Shown here piece by piece: positions 27,185 through 36,321 of a DNA stretch of 64,000 nucleotides (positions are counted from its first letter, which is position 1; each line of letters begins with the position of its first letter). The notes under the pieces were generated by a model. The model was not told the DNA's origin and ran no database searches. It worked only from the letters and a program-made list of their open reading frames with translations. This DNA comes from Pseudomonas viciae (lineage in GTDB: Bacteria > Pseudomonadota > Gammaproteobacteria > Pseudomonadales > Pseudomonadaceae), in contig NZ_CP035088.1 of the NCBI RefSeq assembly GCF_004786035.1, positions 1,710,001-1,774,000 of the forward strand. The letters run 5' to 3'. Position numbers and translations under genes: made by a program.

Positions 27185-28630
27185 ATGGCTTTAACAGTAA
27201 ACACCAACCAGGCATCTCTGAACGTACAGAAGAACCTGACCAACGCTTCGAACGCGCTGCAGACTTCGATGCAACGCCTGTCTTCCGGCCTGCGTATCAA
27301 CAGCGCTAAAGACGATGCGGCCGGCCTGCAGATCTCCAACCGTCTGACCAGCCAGATCAACGGCCTGCAGACTGCCATCAAGAACGCCGGTGACGGTATC
27401 TCGATCGCACAAACTGCTGAAGGTGCGATGCAAGAATCCACCAACATCCTGCAGAAAATGCGTACCCTGGCCCTGGCTTCCGCTAACGGCTCGCCAAGCG
27501 CCGATGACCGTAAGTCGAACAACTCCGAATACGCCGCTCTGACTGCCGAGCTGAGCCGTATCGCTACCACCACTACCTTCGGTGGTCGCAAGATCCTCGA
27601 CGGTTCGTTCGGTACCACTGCTTTCCAAGTGGGCGCCAACGCCAACGAAACCATCAACATGAGCCTGGGCGACGTGTCGGCCAACAACATCGGCTCCCAG
27701 CAGCTGAAAAGCGTGGCCATCGCGCCAAACGCTACCGGTGTTGGCGCTGGTGCGATCGCTGTCACCGGCGGTGGCCAAACTGCTACCGTCAACATTGCCG
27801 CCGGTCAGTCCGCCAAGACTACCGCTGCCCAACTGAACGGCGCAGTCGGCGGCCTGTCGGCTACCGCCAGCACTGAAGTACGTTTCGGCGTGAACACCGC
27901 AAACATCACTGGTGCTCTTCCAGGTACTGCGAACTTCAGCATCCAGGTAGGTTCGGGCACTGCGGTCAACCTCGTCGGCGTAACCGACACTGCTGGCCTG
28001 GCTGACCAACTGAAGTCCAACGCCGCCAAACTGGGCATCAGCGTTAACTTCAACGCCACCACCAACAACCTGGAAATCAAATCCGACACGGGTGAGAACA
28101 TCATCTTCGCCGGTGCTGACGCCAGTGCTCAGGCTGGTATCACTGTCGCTGCCAAAGACGGTGCAGGTACCTACGGTGCAGGTGTTGCTGCTACCGCCGC
28201 TGCTCTGCAGGTGACTGGTGCCGTTTCCCTGAACTCCACCAACAGCTACTCGATGAACGGCGCTGGTGCAACCGGTCTGTTCGTAGCCGCCGGTACTACC
28301 GTCAGCTCGACCAAAACCGTGGTTAGCAACACTGACGTGACCACTGCCGCCAACGCGCAAAACGCTGTTGACGTGATCACCCAGGCCATTGCCAACATCG
28401 ACTCCCAGCGTGCTGACCTCGGTGCTGTACAAAACCGTTTCGACAGCACCGTGGCTAACCTGCGCAGCATCTCGGACAACTCCACCGCTGCTCGTGGTGT
28501 GGTCCAGGACGTTGACTTCGCGTCGGAAACCGCTCAGCTGACCAAGCAACAAACCCTGCAACAGGCTTCCACTGCGATCCTGTCTCAGGCTAACCAGCTG
28601 CCAAACGCTGTACTGAAGCTGCTTCAGTAA
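27185..28630 (+). CDS. fliC: Flagellin FliC
   Basis: The 481-residue flagellin has the conserved D0/D1 N-terminus [20 protein letters not shown] with [19 protein letters not shown], and the C-terminal helices [20 protein letters not shown] ending [10 protein letters not shown]. The middle (about 175-400) is Thr/Ala/Gly-rich, variable and surface-exposed, and supplies many Ser/Thr sites for possible O-glycosylation. Codon choice is strongly biased (AAC, GGT, CTG, ACC), as expected for a very abundant protein. It is transcribed from a sigma28 promoter and ends at a hairpin before flaG. Confidence 0.98.
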   Translation: MALTVNTNQASLNVQKNLTNASNALQTSMQRLSSGLRINSAKDDAAGLQISNRLTSQINGLQTAIKNAGDGISIAQTAEGAMQESTNILQKMRTLALASANGSPSADDRKSNNSEYAALTAELSRIATTTTFGGRKILDGSFGTTAFQVGANANETINMSLGDVSANNIGSQQLKSVAIAPNATGVGAGAIAVTGGGQTATVNIAAGQSAKTTAAQLNGAVGGLSATASTEVRFGVNTANITGALPGTANFSIQVGSGTAVNLVGVTDTAGLADQLKSNAAKLGISVNFNATTNNLEIKSDTGENIIFAGADASAQAGITVAAKDGAGTYGAGVAATAAALQVTGAVSLNSTNSYSMNGAGATGLFVAAGTTVSSTKTVVSNTDVTTAANAQNAVDVITQAIANIDSQRADLGAVQNRFDSTVANLRSISDNSTAARGVVQDVDFASETAQLTKQQTLQQASTAILSQANQLPNAVLKLLQ

Positions 28631-28648
28631 TCCCGGCGCTTGGTGACT

Positions 28649-28684
28649 GACGGAAGGGCGCGTTTACGTGCCCTTTCGTCTTTT
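28649..28684 (+). terminator. Hairpin terminator between fliC and flaG
   Basis: GACGGAAGGGCGCG pairs with CGTGCCCTTTCGTC (two non-Watson-Crick positions) around TTTA, followed by TTTT. It likely lowers readthrough from the very strong fliC transcript into flaG. Confidence 0.75.
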
Positions 28685-28704
28685 CCGTGATGAGGAGATT
28701 TAGC

Positions 28705-29061
28705 ATGGACATGAGCGTGAAGTTGAACCTGTCTTATCCGGCTGTTGCGCCTCAGAGCGTAAAACCGGTGGTTACCGGCAACCCGGACCTGCCCAAAGCT
28801 GAAGCTGTTGCGTCATTGGCCCCCGAGCCCGAGCCCAAGCGCGAGGATCTGGAAAAGGCTGTAACCGATATTCAGGAGTTCGTCCAGGCTGCCCAGCGCA
28901 AACTGGATTTTTCCATTGATGATTCCAGCGGTCGGGTCGTGGTAAAAGTCATCGCTACCGAAACCGGTAACGTGATTCGCCAGATCCCTTCGGAAGCCGC
29001 ACTAAAACTGGCGCAAAGCCTGTCGGACGCCAGCAACTTGTTGTTCAACGACAGGGTCTGA
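28705..29061 (+). CDS. flaG: FlaG family flagellar protein
   Basis: The 118-residue protein has a disordered Pro-rich N-terminus and the conserved FlaG domain (about 50-115): LEKAVTDIQEFVQAAQRKLD, then VVVKVIATETGNVIRQIPSE. FlaG affects filament length in Pseudomonas. ATG 28705 follows GAGGAG at good spacing; the two ATGs at 28687 lie before the ribosome site. It lies between fliC and fliD as in other Pseudomonas. Confidence 0.93.
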   Translation: MDMSVKLNLSYPAVAPQSVKPVVTGNPDLPKAEAVASLAPEPEPKREDLEKAVTDIQEFVQAAQRKLDFSIDDSSGRVVVKVIATETGNVIRQIPSEAALKLAQSLSDASNLLFNDRV

Positions 29062-29062
29062 G

Positions 29063-29080
29063 CTGGCATGAATTTTGTTG
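29063..29080 (+). promoter_or_regulatory. Weak sigma54-like site before fliD
   Basis: CTGGCATGAATTTTGTTG has the TGGCA half, but the -12 pair is GT rather than GC at the correct ten-base spacing. fliD is RpoN/FleQ-dependent in P. aeruginosa, so the site is plausible but not convincing. Confidence 0.4.
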
Positions 29081-29139
29081 TTGTCGCTGTTTAAGGCGCT
29101 CGTGGTCAAGAAAGCGACAGCCACTGGATAAGGAGAGAG

Positions 29140-30528
29140 ATGATGGCAGGTACAACGGTTAGCGGTATTGGTTCGAATATCGATACTCAGTCGATCGTGG
29201 CATCTTTGGTAGCCGCTGAAAGGGCACCGAAGCAGACGCAGATCAACAACCAAACGCTGAAAGCGACTACCTCGCTGTCGTCTATCGGCAAAATCCAGGC
29301 GGCGCTGGATGCTTTTCGTGGCGCGTTGGACAACATGAAAACCGCCTCCAGCTTCAGCGGCTTGAGCGGTTCCTCGGCTGACGAAAAAGTCGCTACCGTG
29401 ACTGCGGGGAACGGCGCGGCAGCCGGCAGTTTTGCGCTGACGGTCACTCAGTTGGCCACCGCGTCGAAGATCTCGACCAAGGTCTTTGCTGGCGGCGCTT
29501 CTTCGGTGGTCAATGCCGGTGCTTCGGCGACCACCCTGAACATCAAGCAGGGTACCAACACGTTCGCCGTCAGCGTTCCTGCTGGCGCGACGTTGCAGCA
29601 GGTCCGCGATTCGATCAACTCTCAGTATGCCAACCAGGGCTTGAGTGCCAACATCCTGACCGATGCCAATGGCTCGCGAATGGTGCTGACGTCGACCACC
29701 ACCGGTGTCGGTTCTGACCTGACCTTGACGGGGGATTCGGGTTTGGAAACCGGGACTTCGGTCCTGGCTGCACCGCAGAATGCCCTGTACAAACTTGATG
29801 GGCTGGCAATGGAGTCCAAGACCAACACCATCGCCGATGCTGTGAGTGGTGTGACCCTCAAGCTGGTGGGGGCTTCCGTGGTTCCGTCCGGCGGTACCGC
29901 AACGCCGACCACCATCACGGTCGCGGCCAGCAGTGCGACCTTGAAGTCGTCGGTCAAGGGGTTTGTCGATACCTACAACGCCCTGATCAAGGCTGCCAAC
30001 GCCGAGACGCAAGTCACGACCAGTGCTGACGGTACCGTGACGTCCGGTGCGCTGACTGGCGATGCCTCGTTGCGTTCGATGTTGTCGGCGGTGCGTACTG
30101 AGCTGAACGCAATGTCGGGTACCGGCCAGTTGAAAGCGCTTTCCCAGTTCGGCGTCCAGACCGACCAGAAAACCGGCCTGCTGTCGGTCAACGACAAGCT
30201 GTTTGATGCCGCGGCATTGACCAATGCGGCCGATATCAATGGTATCTTCGCCGGCGATAACGGTTTGCTGGCGCGCATGAAGTCTGCCACTGACAGTTTT
30301 GCGGTGAGCAAGACCGGTGTTTTTGCCGCACGCTCGGCCAGTCTGAGTGAAAGCCTGACCGATTTGAAAAAGCAGCAGGACACCCTGGATGCGCGGATGG
30401 CCAGCCTGCAAACCAGCCTGTCGGCCAAGTACACGGCCATGGACTCCCTGGTTGCCAAGCTGCGAGCGCAGGGTGACAGCATCATGGCCACGCTCAATGC
30501 GCTGAATAAATCGTCAGAAGACGACTGA
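29140..30528 (+). CDS. fliD: Flagellar filament cap protein FliD (HAP2)
   Basis: The 462-residue cap protein begins MMAGTTVSGIGSNIDTQSIV and has the FliD N-terminal domain (about 10-105) and C-terminal domain (about 225-450), ending in a coiled coil (LTDLKKQQDTLDARMASLQT, then YTAMDSLVAKLRAQGDSIMA). It caps the filament and inserts flagellin; in P. aeruginosa it also binds mucin. AAGGAGAGAG precedes the start. An alternative ATG lies one codon in. Confidence 0.97.
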   Translation: MMAGTTVSGIGSNIDTQSIVASLVAAERAPKQTQINNQTLKATTSLSSIGKIQAALDAFRGALDNMKTASSFSGLSGSSADEKVATVTAGNGAAAGSFALTVTQLATASKISTKVFAGGASSVVNAGASATTLNIKQGTNTFAVSVPAGATLQQVRDSINSQYANQGLSANILTDANGSRMVLTSTTTGVGSDLTLTGDSGLETGTSVLAAPQNALYKLDGLAMESKTNTIADAVSGVTLKLVGASVVPSGGTATPTTITVAASSATLKSSVKGFVDTYNALIKAANAETQVTTSADGTVTSGALTGDASLRSMLSAVRTELNAMSGTGQLKALSQFGVQTDQKTGLLSVNDKLFDAAALTNAADINGIFAGDNGLLARMKSATDSFAVSKTGVFAARSASLSESLTDLKKQQDTLDARMASLQTSLSAKYTAMDSLVAKLRAQGDSIMATLNALNKSSEDD

Positions 30529-30547
30529 TTCAGATCGGCTGCAAAAG

Positions 30548-30584
30548 ACCCAGGTGGGCTGTCATGACAGCGCCTGGGTTTTTT
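30548..30584 (+). terminator. Rho-independent terminator after fliD
   Basis: ACCCAGG-(TG)-GGCTGTC pairs with GACAGCGCCTGGGT (small bulge), followed by TTTTTT. It ends the fliD message and implies a separate start for fliS. Confidence 0.85.
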
Positions 30585-30603
30585 CATTGAGGGTGGTAAA
30601 CGC

Positions 30604-30630
30604 TAAAGTTATGTACCGCTCAGTCGACAT
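30604..30630 (+). promoter_or_regulatory. Possible sigma28 promoter of fliS
   Basis: TAAAGTTA and GTCGACAT are separated by 11 bases. The -35 half matches the FliA consensus at seven of eight bases and the -10 half at five. It lies between the fliD terminator and fliS. Confidence 0.4.
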
Positions 30631-30680
30631 AATAGTCAGAGCAATCCTTTTTCACTTGTTGTCTGCTACGAGGTAGAAAC

Positions 30681-31085
30681 ATGAATCCCATGAGAGCCCT
30701 TCGCCAGTATCAGAAGGTCAATTCCCATGCCCAGATATCTGAAGCCAATCCCCATCGCCTGGTGCAAATGTTGATGGAGGGTGGGCTGGACCGCATGGCC
30801 CAGGGCAAGGGCGCCATGGAGCGTGGTGACATCGCACTCAAGGGGTTGATGCTGGGCAAGGCTGTCGACATCATCATCGGCCTGCGGGACGGTCTGAACC
30901 CGGAAAAGACCGAAGATCCGGCGTCGCTCCAACAGCTCGACAATTTGTATGCCTACATGATGACGCGCCTGATGGAAGCCAACCGCAATAATGATGCCGC
31001 GATCATCGACGAAGTCTCGGGTTTGCTCAGCACCCTGAAAAGTGGGTGGGATGCAATTGCCGATCATGCGACTGCCAATCAATAG
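30681..31085 (+). CDS. fliS: Flagellin export chaperone FliS
   Basis: The 134-residue all-helical protein has the FliS features QYQKVNSHAQISEANPHRLV and LVQMLMEGGLDRMAQGKGAM, with a central LYAYMMTRLMEAN. It binds the flagellin C-terminus and keeps it unfolded for export. GAGGTAG precedes the ATG. It is paired with the fliT-like gene 24 bases downstream. Confidence 0.96.
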   Translation: MNPMRALRQYQKVNSHAQISEANPHRLVQMLMEGGLDRMAQGKGAMERGDIALKGLMLGKAVDIIIGLRDGLNPEKTEDPASLQQLDNLYAYMMTRLMEANRNNDAAIIDEVSGLLSTLKSGWDAIADHATANQ

Positions 31086-31109
31086 GCCGGTAGGTCTGAG
31101 GATGCCGTA

Positions 31110-31406
31110 ATGAGTCAAGCACTGCAGCGAATCGAACAAACCCGGGATGCCCTGGTCGATGCCCTGGCCGAGCGTAACTGGGAGGCGATCAGTCAATTGG
31201 ACATGACGTGCCGTTCCTGCATGGAAGACGTTCTGAGCGAGTCCCAGGTGGATGAGGCAGCGTTGCGGATGAATCTTGAGCAATTGCTGGGGGTCTATCG
31301 GCAATTGCTGGAGGCGGCGACAGGGGAGCGTCAGGCAATTGTCGACGAGATGTCGCAGATCCAACAAGCACAGAATGCGGCAAAGGTTTACCATCTATTC
31401 GGTTAA
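31110..31406 (+). CDS. fliT: FliT-like flagellar chaperone
   Basis: The 98-residue, mostly helical protein (MSQALQRIEQTRDALVDALA; NWEAISQLDMTCRSCMEDVL; QAIVDEMSQIQQAQNAAKVY) has the length, position after fliS and helix pattern of the FliT family, which chaperones FliD. In P. aeruginosa this place is held by the PA1096 (FleP) gene. Sequence signals alone are weak for this family, so the call leans on position. Confidence 0.75.
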   Translation: MSQALQRIEQTRDALVDALAERNWEAISQLDMTCRSCMEDVLSESQVDEAALRMNLEQLLGVYRQLLEAATGERQAIVDEMSQIQQAQNAAKVYHLFG

Positions 31407-31575
31407 TGCTCAGTTAATCCGAATGCGGTGCGCCATAAATTTGACTGTGCACGGTTTTTTGACTTAACTAGTAGCTGTTTACAGATTTAAGGCGTCTACA
31501 GGCATGACAAGTCTGCAAGCGTCTAGCTTGCCCCCAAATTCCGGGCATTGAGTTGACTAGGGAAGTTGCTATTGC

Positions 31576-33051
31576 ATGTGGCGTGAAACCAAAATTCTCC
31601 TGATCGATGACGATAGCGTCCGCCGCCGTGATCTGGCGGTGATCCTGAATTTTCTTGGCGAAGAAAATTTACCCTGCGGAAGCCATGACTGGCAGCAGGC
31701 CGTCGGCTCTTTGTCGTCCAGTCGCGAAGTCATTTGTGTCCTGATTGGGACCGTTAATGCGCCCGCGACTCTTTTGGGCTTGCTAAAGACACTCTCGACC
31801 TGGGATGAGTTCCTTCCGGTTTTGTTAATGGGCGAAAATTCTTCCCTTGACTTGCCTGAAGACCAGCGTCGCCGGGTTCTGTCCACGCTCGAAATGCCGC
31901 CCAGTTACAGCAAGTTGCTGGATTCGCTGCACCGCGCCCAGGTTTATCGCGAGATGTACGACCAGGCCCGCGAGCGCGGCAGGCATCGTGAACCCAATCT
32001 TTTCCGCAGCCTTGTCGGCACCAGCCGGGCGATCCAGCACGTGCGCCAGATGATGCAGCAGGTGGCCGACACCGACGCCAGCGTGTTGATTCTTGGCGAG
32101 TCGGGCACCGGCAAGGAAGTGGTCGCGCGCAATCTGCATTACCACTCCAAGCGCCGCGAAGCGCCGTTCGTACCGGTCAACTGTGGCGCGATCCCGGCCG
32201 AGTTGCTGGAAAGTGAACTGTTCGGCCACGAGAAGGGCGCCTTCACTGGCGCGATCACCAGCCGGGCCGGGCGTTTTGAGCTCGCCAACGGCGGCACGCT
32301 GTTTCTCGATGAAATCGGCGACATGCCGTTGCCGATGCAGGTCAAGCTGCTGCGGGTCCTGCAGGAGCGTACGTTCGAGCGCGTGGGCAGCAACAAGACC
32401 CAGAGCGTCGATGTGCGGATCATTGCCGCGACCCACAAGAACCTCGAGAGCATGATCGAGATCGGCAGCTTCCGCGAAGACCTCTATTACCGCCTCAACG
32501 TATTCCCAATCGAAATGGCGCCACTGCGTGAGCGGGTCGAAGACATCCCGCTGTTGATGAACGAACTGATTTCACGCATGGAGCACGAAAAGCGCGGTTC
32601 GATCCGCTTCAACTCGGCGGCGATCATGTCCCTGTGCCGCCATGGCTGGCCGGGCAACGTCCGGGAGCTGGCCAACCTGGTGGAGCGCATGGCGATCATG
32701 CATCCGTACGGGGTGATCGGCGTGACCGAGTTGCCGAAGAAATTCCGCTACGTCGATGACGAAGACGAGCAGATGGTCGACAGCCTGCGCAGCGATCTGG
32801 AAGAGCGGGTGGCCATAAACGGCCATACGCCGGACTTCACCGCCAATGCCTTGCTGCCGCCCGAAGGCCTGGACCTCAAGGATTATCTGGGTGGCCTGGA
32901 ACAAGGGCTTATCCAGCAGGCTTTGGACGACGCCAACGGGATTGTCGCCCGTGCCGCGGAGCGCCTGCGTATCCGGCGCACCACCCTGGTGGAAAAGATG
33001 CGCAAGTACGGCATGAGCCGTCGCGAAGGAGATGAACAGGCGGATGATTGA
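31576..33051 (+). CDS. fleQ: Flagellar master regulator FleQ
   Basis: The 491-residue enhancer-binding protein has a degenerate receiver domain (about 1-125) that lacks the phospho-acceptor aspartate (the position reads CVLIGT), an AAA+ domain (about 142-380; Walker A GESGTGKE at 174-181, GAFTGA at 221-226) and a C-terminal Fis-type helix-turn-helix ([20 protein letters not shown]). FleQ drives sigma54 flagellar promoters, is inhibited by FleN, and binds c-di-GMP. It is transcribed separately, with a 169-base upstream gap and a terminator behind it. Confidence 0.97.
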   Translation: MWRETKILLIDDDSVRRRDLAVILNFLGEENLPCGSHDWQQAVGSLSSSREVICVLIGTVNAPATLLGLLKTLSTWDEFLPVLLMGENSSLDLPEDQRRRVLSTLEMPPSYSKLLDSLHRAQVYREMYDQARERGRHREPNLFRSLVGTSRAIQHVRQMMQQVADTDASVLILGESGTGKEVVARNLHYHSKRREAPFVPVNCGAIPAELLESELFGHEKGAFTGAITSRAGRFELANGGTLFLDEIGDMPLPMQVKLLRVLQERTFERVGSNKTQSVDVRIIAATHKNLESMIEIGSFREDLYYRLNVFPIEMAPLRERVEDIPLLMNELISRMEHEKRGSIRFNSAAIMSLCRHGWPGNVRELANLVERMAIMHPYGVIGVTELPKKFRYVDDEDEQMVDSLRSDLEERVAINGHTPDFTANALLPPEGLDLKDYLGGLEQGLIQQALDDANGIVARAAERLRIRRTTLVEKMRKYGMSRREGDEQADD

Positions 33052-33065
33052 CGCCTGTTTTACAA

Positions 33066-33092
33066 CCGCCTGATTTTCAGGCGGTTTTTTTT
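33066..33092 (+). terminator. Rho-independent terminator after fleQ
   Basis: CCGCCTGATTTTCAGGCGG forms a perfect hairpin with a short loop, followed by eight T residues. It ends fleQ just before the fleS promoter. Confidence 0.93.
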
Positions 33093-33109
33093 CGGCACGG
33101 GTATTGCTA
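33092..33109 (+). promoter_or_regulatory. sigma54 promoter of fleSR
   Basis: TCGGCACGGGTATTGCTA has GG (33094-33095) and GC (33106-33107) ten bases apart and matches GGCACG-N4-TTGCT fully. It directly follows the fleQ terminator, in line with FleQ/RpoN control of fleSR. Confidence 0.88.
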
Positions 33110-33160
33110 CAGCCCTCGCAACGTTCCGTTTAACTGACGGTCAGCCAAGCGAGAGACACG

Positions 33161-34369
33161 ATGACCCAAGCCGCCCAGATGTCCCCTGTCCCCGAGTCGG
33201 GGCTCATGCCATCCGCCGAGCAGGCAAGCCGGCTTGGACTTGAACAGGCATTTTCGCTGTTTAATCAGATGTCCAGCCAGTTGACCGATTCCTACAGCTT
33301 GCTCGAAGCCCGGGTCACCGAGCTCAAGGGTGAACTGGCGGTGGTCAGCGCCCAGCGCATGCAGGAACTGGCGGAAAAAGAACGCCTGGCTAATCGCCTG
33401 CAAAATCTTCTCGACCTGTTGCCCGGTGGCGTGATTGTCATCGATGCCCACGGCCGCGTGCGCGAAGCCAACCCGGCTGCCTGCGAGTTGCTTGGCCTGC
33501 CACTGGAAGGTGAATTGTGGCGGCATGTCATCGCCCGCTGCTTTGCTCCCCGTGAAGACGACGGCCATGAAGTGTCGCTCAAGGATGGTCGGCGCCTGTC
33601 CATCTCGACGCGTTCGCTGGATGCCGAGCCGGGGCAACTGGTGTTGCTCAACGATCTGACTGAAACCCGTCACCTGCAAGATCAGTTGGCCCGTCATGAG
33701 CGTCTGTCCTCCCTGGGGCGAATGGTCGCGTCGCTGGCTCACCAGATTCGCACGCCACTGTCTGCCGCGCTTTTGTACGCCAGTCATCTGGCCGAGCAGC
33801 CATTGCCTATGGAAACCCAGCAGCGGTTCGCCGGGCGTCTCAAGGAGCGCCTGCACGAGCTGGAGCATCAAGTGCGCGATATGTTGGTATTCGCCCGTGG
33901 CGAACTGCCGTTGACCGACCGCGTAACCCCCAAGGCCCTGCTGCAATCGTTGCAGGCAGCGGCGTTGACCCATGTGCAGGATTTTCCGATCCGCTGGCAG
34001 TGCGACAGCCATGCCGGTGAAGTGTTGTGTAACCGCGACACTTTGGTGGGGGCGGTGTTGAACCTCATCGAAAACGCAATCCAGGCCAGCGACGGTAATG
34101 TTCGCCTGAAGGTGCACTTGTATACCCGCGACAACACCCTGCGCCTGTGTGTCAGCGACAGTGGCAGTGGGATCGAGCCGGCTGTGCTGACGCGCCTGGG
34201 TGAGCCGTTCTTCACCACCAAGACCACCGGCACGGGCCTGGGCCTGACCGTGGTCAAGGCCGTGGCCCGTGCGCATCAGGGAGAATTGCAGTTGCGCTCG
34301 CGGCTGGGACGCGGCACCTGTGCGCTGGTGCTCTTGCCGCTGTTTTCCTGTGCGCCGGGTGTGGAGTAA
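33161..34369 (+). CDS. fleS: Flagellar sensor kinase FleS
   Basis: The 402-residue soluble histidine kinase has an N-terminal coiled region (about 25-80), a PAS domain (about 82-170; LDLLPGGVIVIDAHGRVREA), the phospho-acceptor His194 in SLAHQIRTPLS and an ATPase domain with N box NLIENAIQA and G box TGTGLGLTVV. It has no membrane segment. It phosphorylates FleR to activate the class III basal-body and hook genes. Five bases separate it from fleR. Confidence 0.95.
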   Translation: MTQAAQMSPVPESGLMPSAEQASRLGLEQAFSLFNQMSSQLTDSYSLLEARVTELKGELAVVSAQRMQELAEKERLANRLQNLLDLLPGGVIVIDAHGRVREANPAACELLGLPLEGELWRHVIARCFAPREDDGHEVSLKDGRRLSISTRSLDAEPGQLVLLNDLTETRHLQDQLARHERLSSLGRMVASLAHQIRTPLSAALLYASHLAEQPLPMETQQRFAGRLKERLHELEHQVRDMLVFARGELPLTDRVTPKALLQSLQAAALTHVQDFPIRWQCDSHAGEVLCNRDTLVGAVLNLIENAIQASDGNVRLKVHLYTRDNTLRLCVSDSGSGIEPAVLTRLGEPFFTTKTTGTGLGLTVVKAVARAHQGELQLRSRLGRGTCALVLLPLFSCAPGVE

Positions 34370-34374
34370 AGATC

Positions 34375-35763
34375 ATGGCGATCAAGGTGTTGCTGGTTGA
34401 GGATGACCGGGCCCTGCGTGAAGCGCTGGCCGATACATTGATACTGGCCGGGCACGATTACGCTGCCGTCGGTTCGGCGGAAGAGGCATTGCTGGCCGTG
34501 GCCCGGGAAGCCTTCAGCCTGGTGGTCAGTGACGTCAATATGCCGGGCATGGACGGCCATCAATTGCTCAGCCTGTTGCGTGCCCGCCAGCCTCAATTGC
34601 CCGTGTTGCTGATGACTGCCCATGGTGCCGTCGAGCGTGCGGTGGATGCCATGCGGCAAGGGGCGGCGGATTATCTGGTCAAGCCGTTCGAGCCCAAGGC
34701 GCTGTTGGACTTGGTGGCTCGCCATGCCCAAGGCAGTCCGGCCGTTGATGGTGAGGGGCCGGTGGCGTTCGAGCCGGCCAGCGCGCAGTTGCTGGAATTG
34801 GCGGCGCGGGTGGCTCGCAGTGATTCGACGGTATTGATTTCTGGCGAGTCCGGCACCGGCAAGGAGGTGCTGGCGCGCTACATTCACCAGCAATCCCGCC
34901 GCGCCAGTGAACCGTTCATTGCCATCAACTGCGCCGCGATTCCCGACAACATGCTCGAGGCGACGTTGTTCGGGCACGAAAAGGGTTCGTTCACCGGCGC
35001 CATTGCGGCCCAGGCCGGCAAGTTCGAGCAAGCCGATGGCGGCACCATTCTGCTCGATGAAATTTCCGAAATGCCCCTGGGGCTGCAGGCCAAGCTGTTG
35101 CGGGTGTTGCAAGAGCGGGAAGTGGAACGGGTCGGTGCGCGCAAGCCCATCAGTCTGGACATTCGCGTAGTGGCGACCACCAACCGCGACCTGGCCGGCG
35201 AAGTGGCGGCGGGGCGTTTTCGCGAAGACCTTTACTATCGCTTGTCGGTCTTCCCGCTGGCTTGGCGTCCGCTGCGCGAGCGCACCGCCGATATTCTGCC
35301 GCTGGCCGAGCGCCTGCTGACCAAGCACGTCAATAAAATGAAGCACGCGGCCGCCAGACTTTCGGCCGAGGCCCAGGCCTGTCTGATCGCCTATCCCTGG
35401 CCCGGCAACGTGCGGGAGTTGGATAACGCCATTCAGCGGGCGTTGATCCTGCAGCAAGGTGGCTTGATCCAGCCTGAGGATTTCTGCCTGGCCGGGCCAG
35501 TGGCCTGTGCGCCATTGCCGGTACTGTCACCGGTCACGGCGTTCGTGCCGCCGGTGGAGGTAGAGGGCGAATCGGCTGGCGCTTTGGGGGACGACCTGCG
35601 TCGTCGCGAATTCCAGATGATCATCGATACCCTGCGCGCCGAGCGCGGTCGTCGCAAGGAGGCGGCCGAGCGCCTGGGGATCAGTCCGCGCACCCTGCGC
35701 TACAAGTTGGCGCAGATGCGTGATGCTGGAATGGATGTCGAGGCCTACCTGTTCGCCAGTTGA
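34375..35763 (+). CDS. fleR: Flagellar response regulator FleR
   Basis: The 462-residue NtrC-type regulator has a receiver domain (about 1-120; acceptor Asp53 in VVSDVNMPGMDG), an AAA+ domain (about 130-365; Walker A GESGTGKE, sigma54 loop GSFTGA at 204-209, a conservative change from GAFTGA) and a Fis-type helix-turn-helix (RRKEAAERLGISPRTLRYKL). It activates sigma54 promoters for basal body and hook. It is cotranscribed with fleS, and a REP hairpin lies 25 bases downstream. Confidence 0.96.
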   Translation: MAIKVLLVEDDRALREALADTLILAGHDYAAVGSAEEALLAVAREAFSLVVSDVNMPGMDGHQLLSLLRARQPQLPVLLMTAHGAVERAVDAMRQGAADYLVKPFEPKALLDLVARHAQGSPAVDGEGPVAFEPASAQLLELAARVARSDSTVLISGESGTGKEVLARYIHQQSRRASEPFIAINCAAIPDNMLEATLFGHEKGSFTGAIAAQAGKFEQADGGTILLDEISEMPLGLQAKLLRVLQEREVERVGARKPISLDIRVVATTNRDLAGEVAAGRFREDLYYRLSVFPLAWRPLRERTADILPLAERLLTKHVNKMKHAAARLSAEAQACLIAYPWPGNVRELDNAIQRALILQQGGLIQPEDFCLAGPVACAPLPVLSPVTAFVPPVEVEGESAGALGDDLRRREFQMIIDTLRAERGRRKEAAERLGISPRTLRYKLAQMRDAGMDVEAYLFAS

Positions 35764-35787
35764 GTGATGTGCGCCGAATATTCCCTC

Positions 35788-35874
35788 GTGGGAGCGGGCT
35801 TGCTCGCGAAAGCGATTTGCCAGTCACCGTTGCATTGACTGAACCACCGCTTTCGCGAGCAAGCCCGCTCCCAC
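35788..35874. repeat. REP doublet with 27-base perfect arms
   Basis: The arm from 35788 (starting GTGGGAGCGGGCTTGCTCGC) and its exact complement ending at 35874 are 27 bases each, around a 33-base centre. It is the best-conserved REP doublet in the window and lies after fleR, before the fliE promoter. Confidence 0.92.
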
Positions 35875-35901
35875 ATGCATTTGTTTCCTGTCGCCATGGA
35901 G

Positions 35902-35919
35902 CTGGCACCCTTGTTGCTA
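35902..35919 (+). promoter_or_regulatory. sigma54 promoter of fliE operon
   Basis: CTGGCACCCTTGTTGCTA has GG (35904-35905) and GC (35916-35917) at ten-base spacing and matches TGGCAC-N5-TTGCT. It lies 60 bases before fliE. fliEFGHIJ is RpoN-dependent in P. aeruginosa. Confidence 0.88.
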
Positions 35920-35979
35920 ACACCTGTTTACCCGTTGAGTAAGTGTCAAAAAAATGCGGGCCGCCAGAGAGAGTAGACC

Positions 35980-36306
35980 ATGAGCCAAGGTATTGAATTT
36001 AATCGGTTGATGCTGGACATGCGCGCCATGCAGATGGACGCCATGGCCCAGCCGAAGTCGGTCGCGGTCCCCCAAGTGGGTGGCAGCAGCTTTTCCGACA
36101 TGCTCGGTCAAGCCGTCAATAAAGTGAACGATACCCAGCAGGCGTCGAACCAACTGGCCAGTGCTTTCGAGATTGGCAAAAGCGGCGTCGACCTGACGGA
36201 TGTCATGATCTCCTCGCAGAAAGCCAGTGTCTCGTTTCAGGCGTTGACCCAGGTTCGCAACAAACTGGTTCAAGCCTACCAAGACATCATGCAGATGCCG
36301 GTCTAA
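35980..36306 (+). CDS. fliE: Flagellar hook-basal body protein FliE
   Basis: The 108-residue protein joins the MS ring to the rod. It ends with the FliE signature [20 protein letters not shown] followed by [17 protein letters not shown]. It is the first gene of fliEFGHIJ, 15 bases before fliF. AGAGAG precedes the ATG. Confidence 0.97.
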   Translation: MSQGIEFNRLMLDMRAMQMDAMAQPKSVAVPQVGGSSFSDMLGQAVNKVNDTQQASNQLASAFEIGKSGVDLTDVMISSQKASVSFQALTQVRNKLVQAYQDIMQMPV

Positions 36307-36321
36307 GGAAACTATTGAGTC

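Noticed and set aside
31407..31575. sigma70 promoter for fleQ
   Set aside because: TTGACT at about 31450 has no convincing -10 partner at 16-18 bases, so I did not list a promoter.
31571..31750. Phosphorylation of FleQ through its receiver domain
   Set aside because: The acceptor position reads CVLIGT with no aspartate, as in other FleQ proteins, so classical phosphorylation is unlikely.
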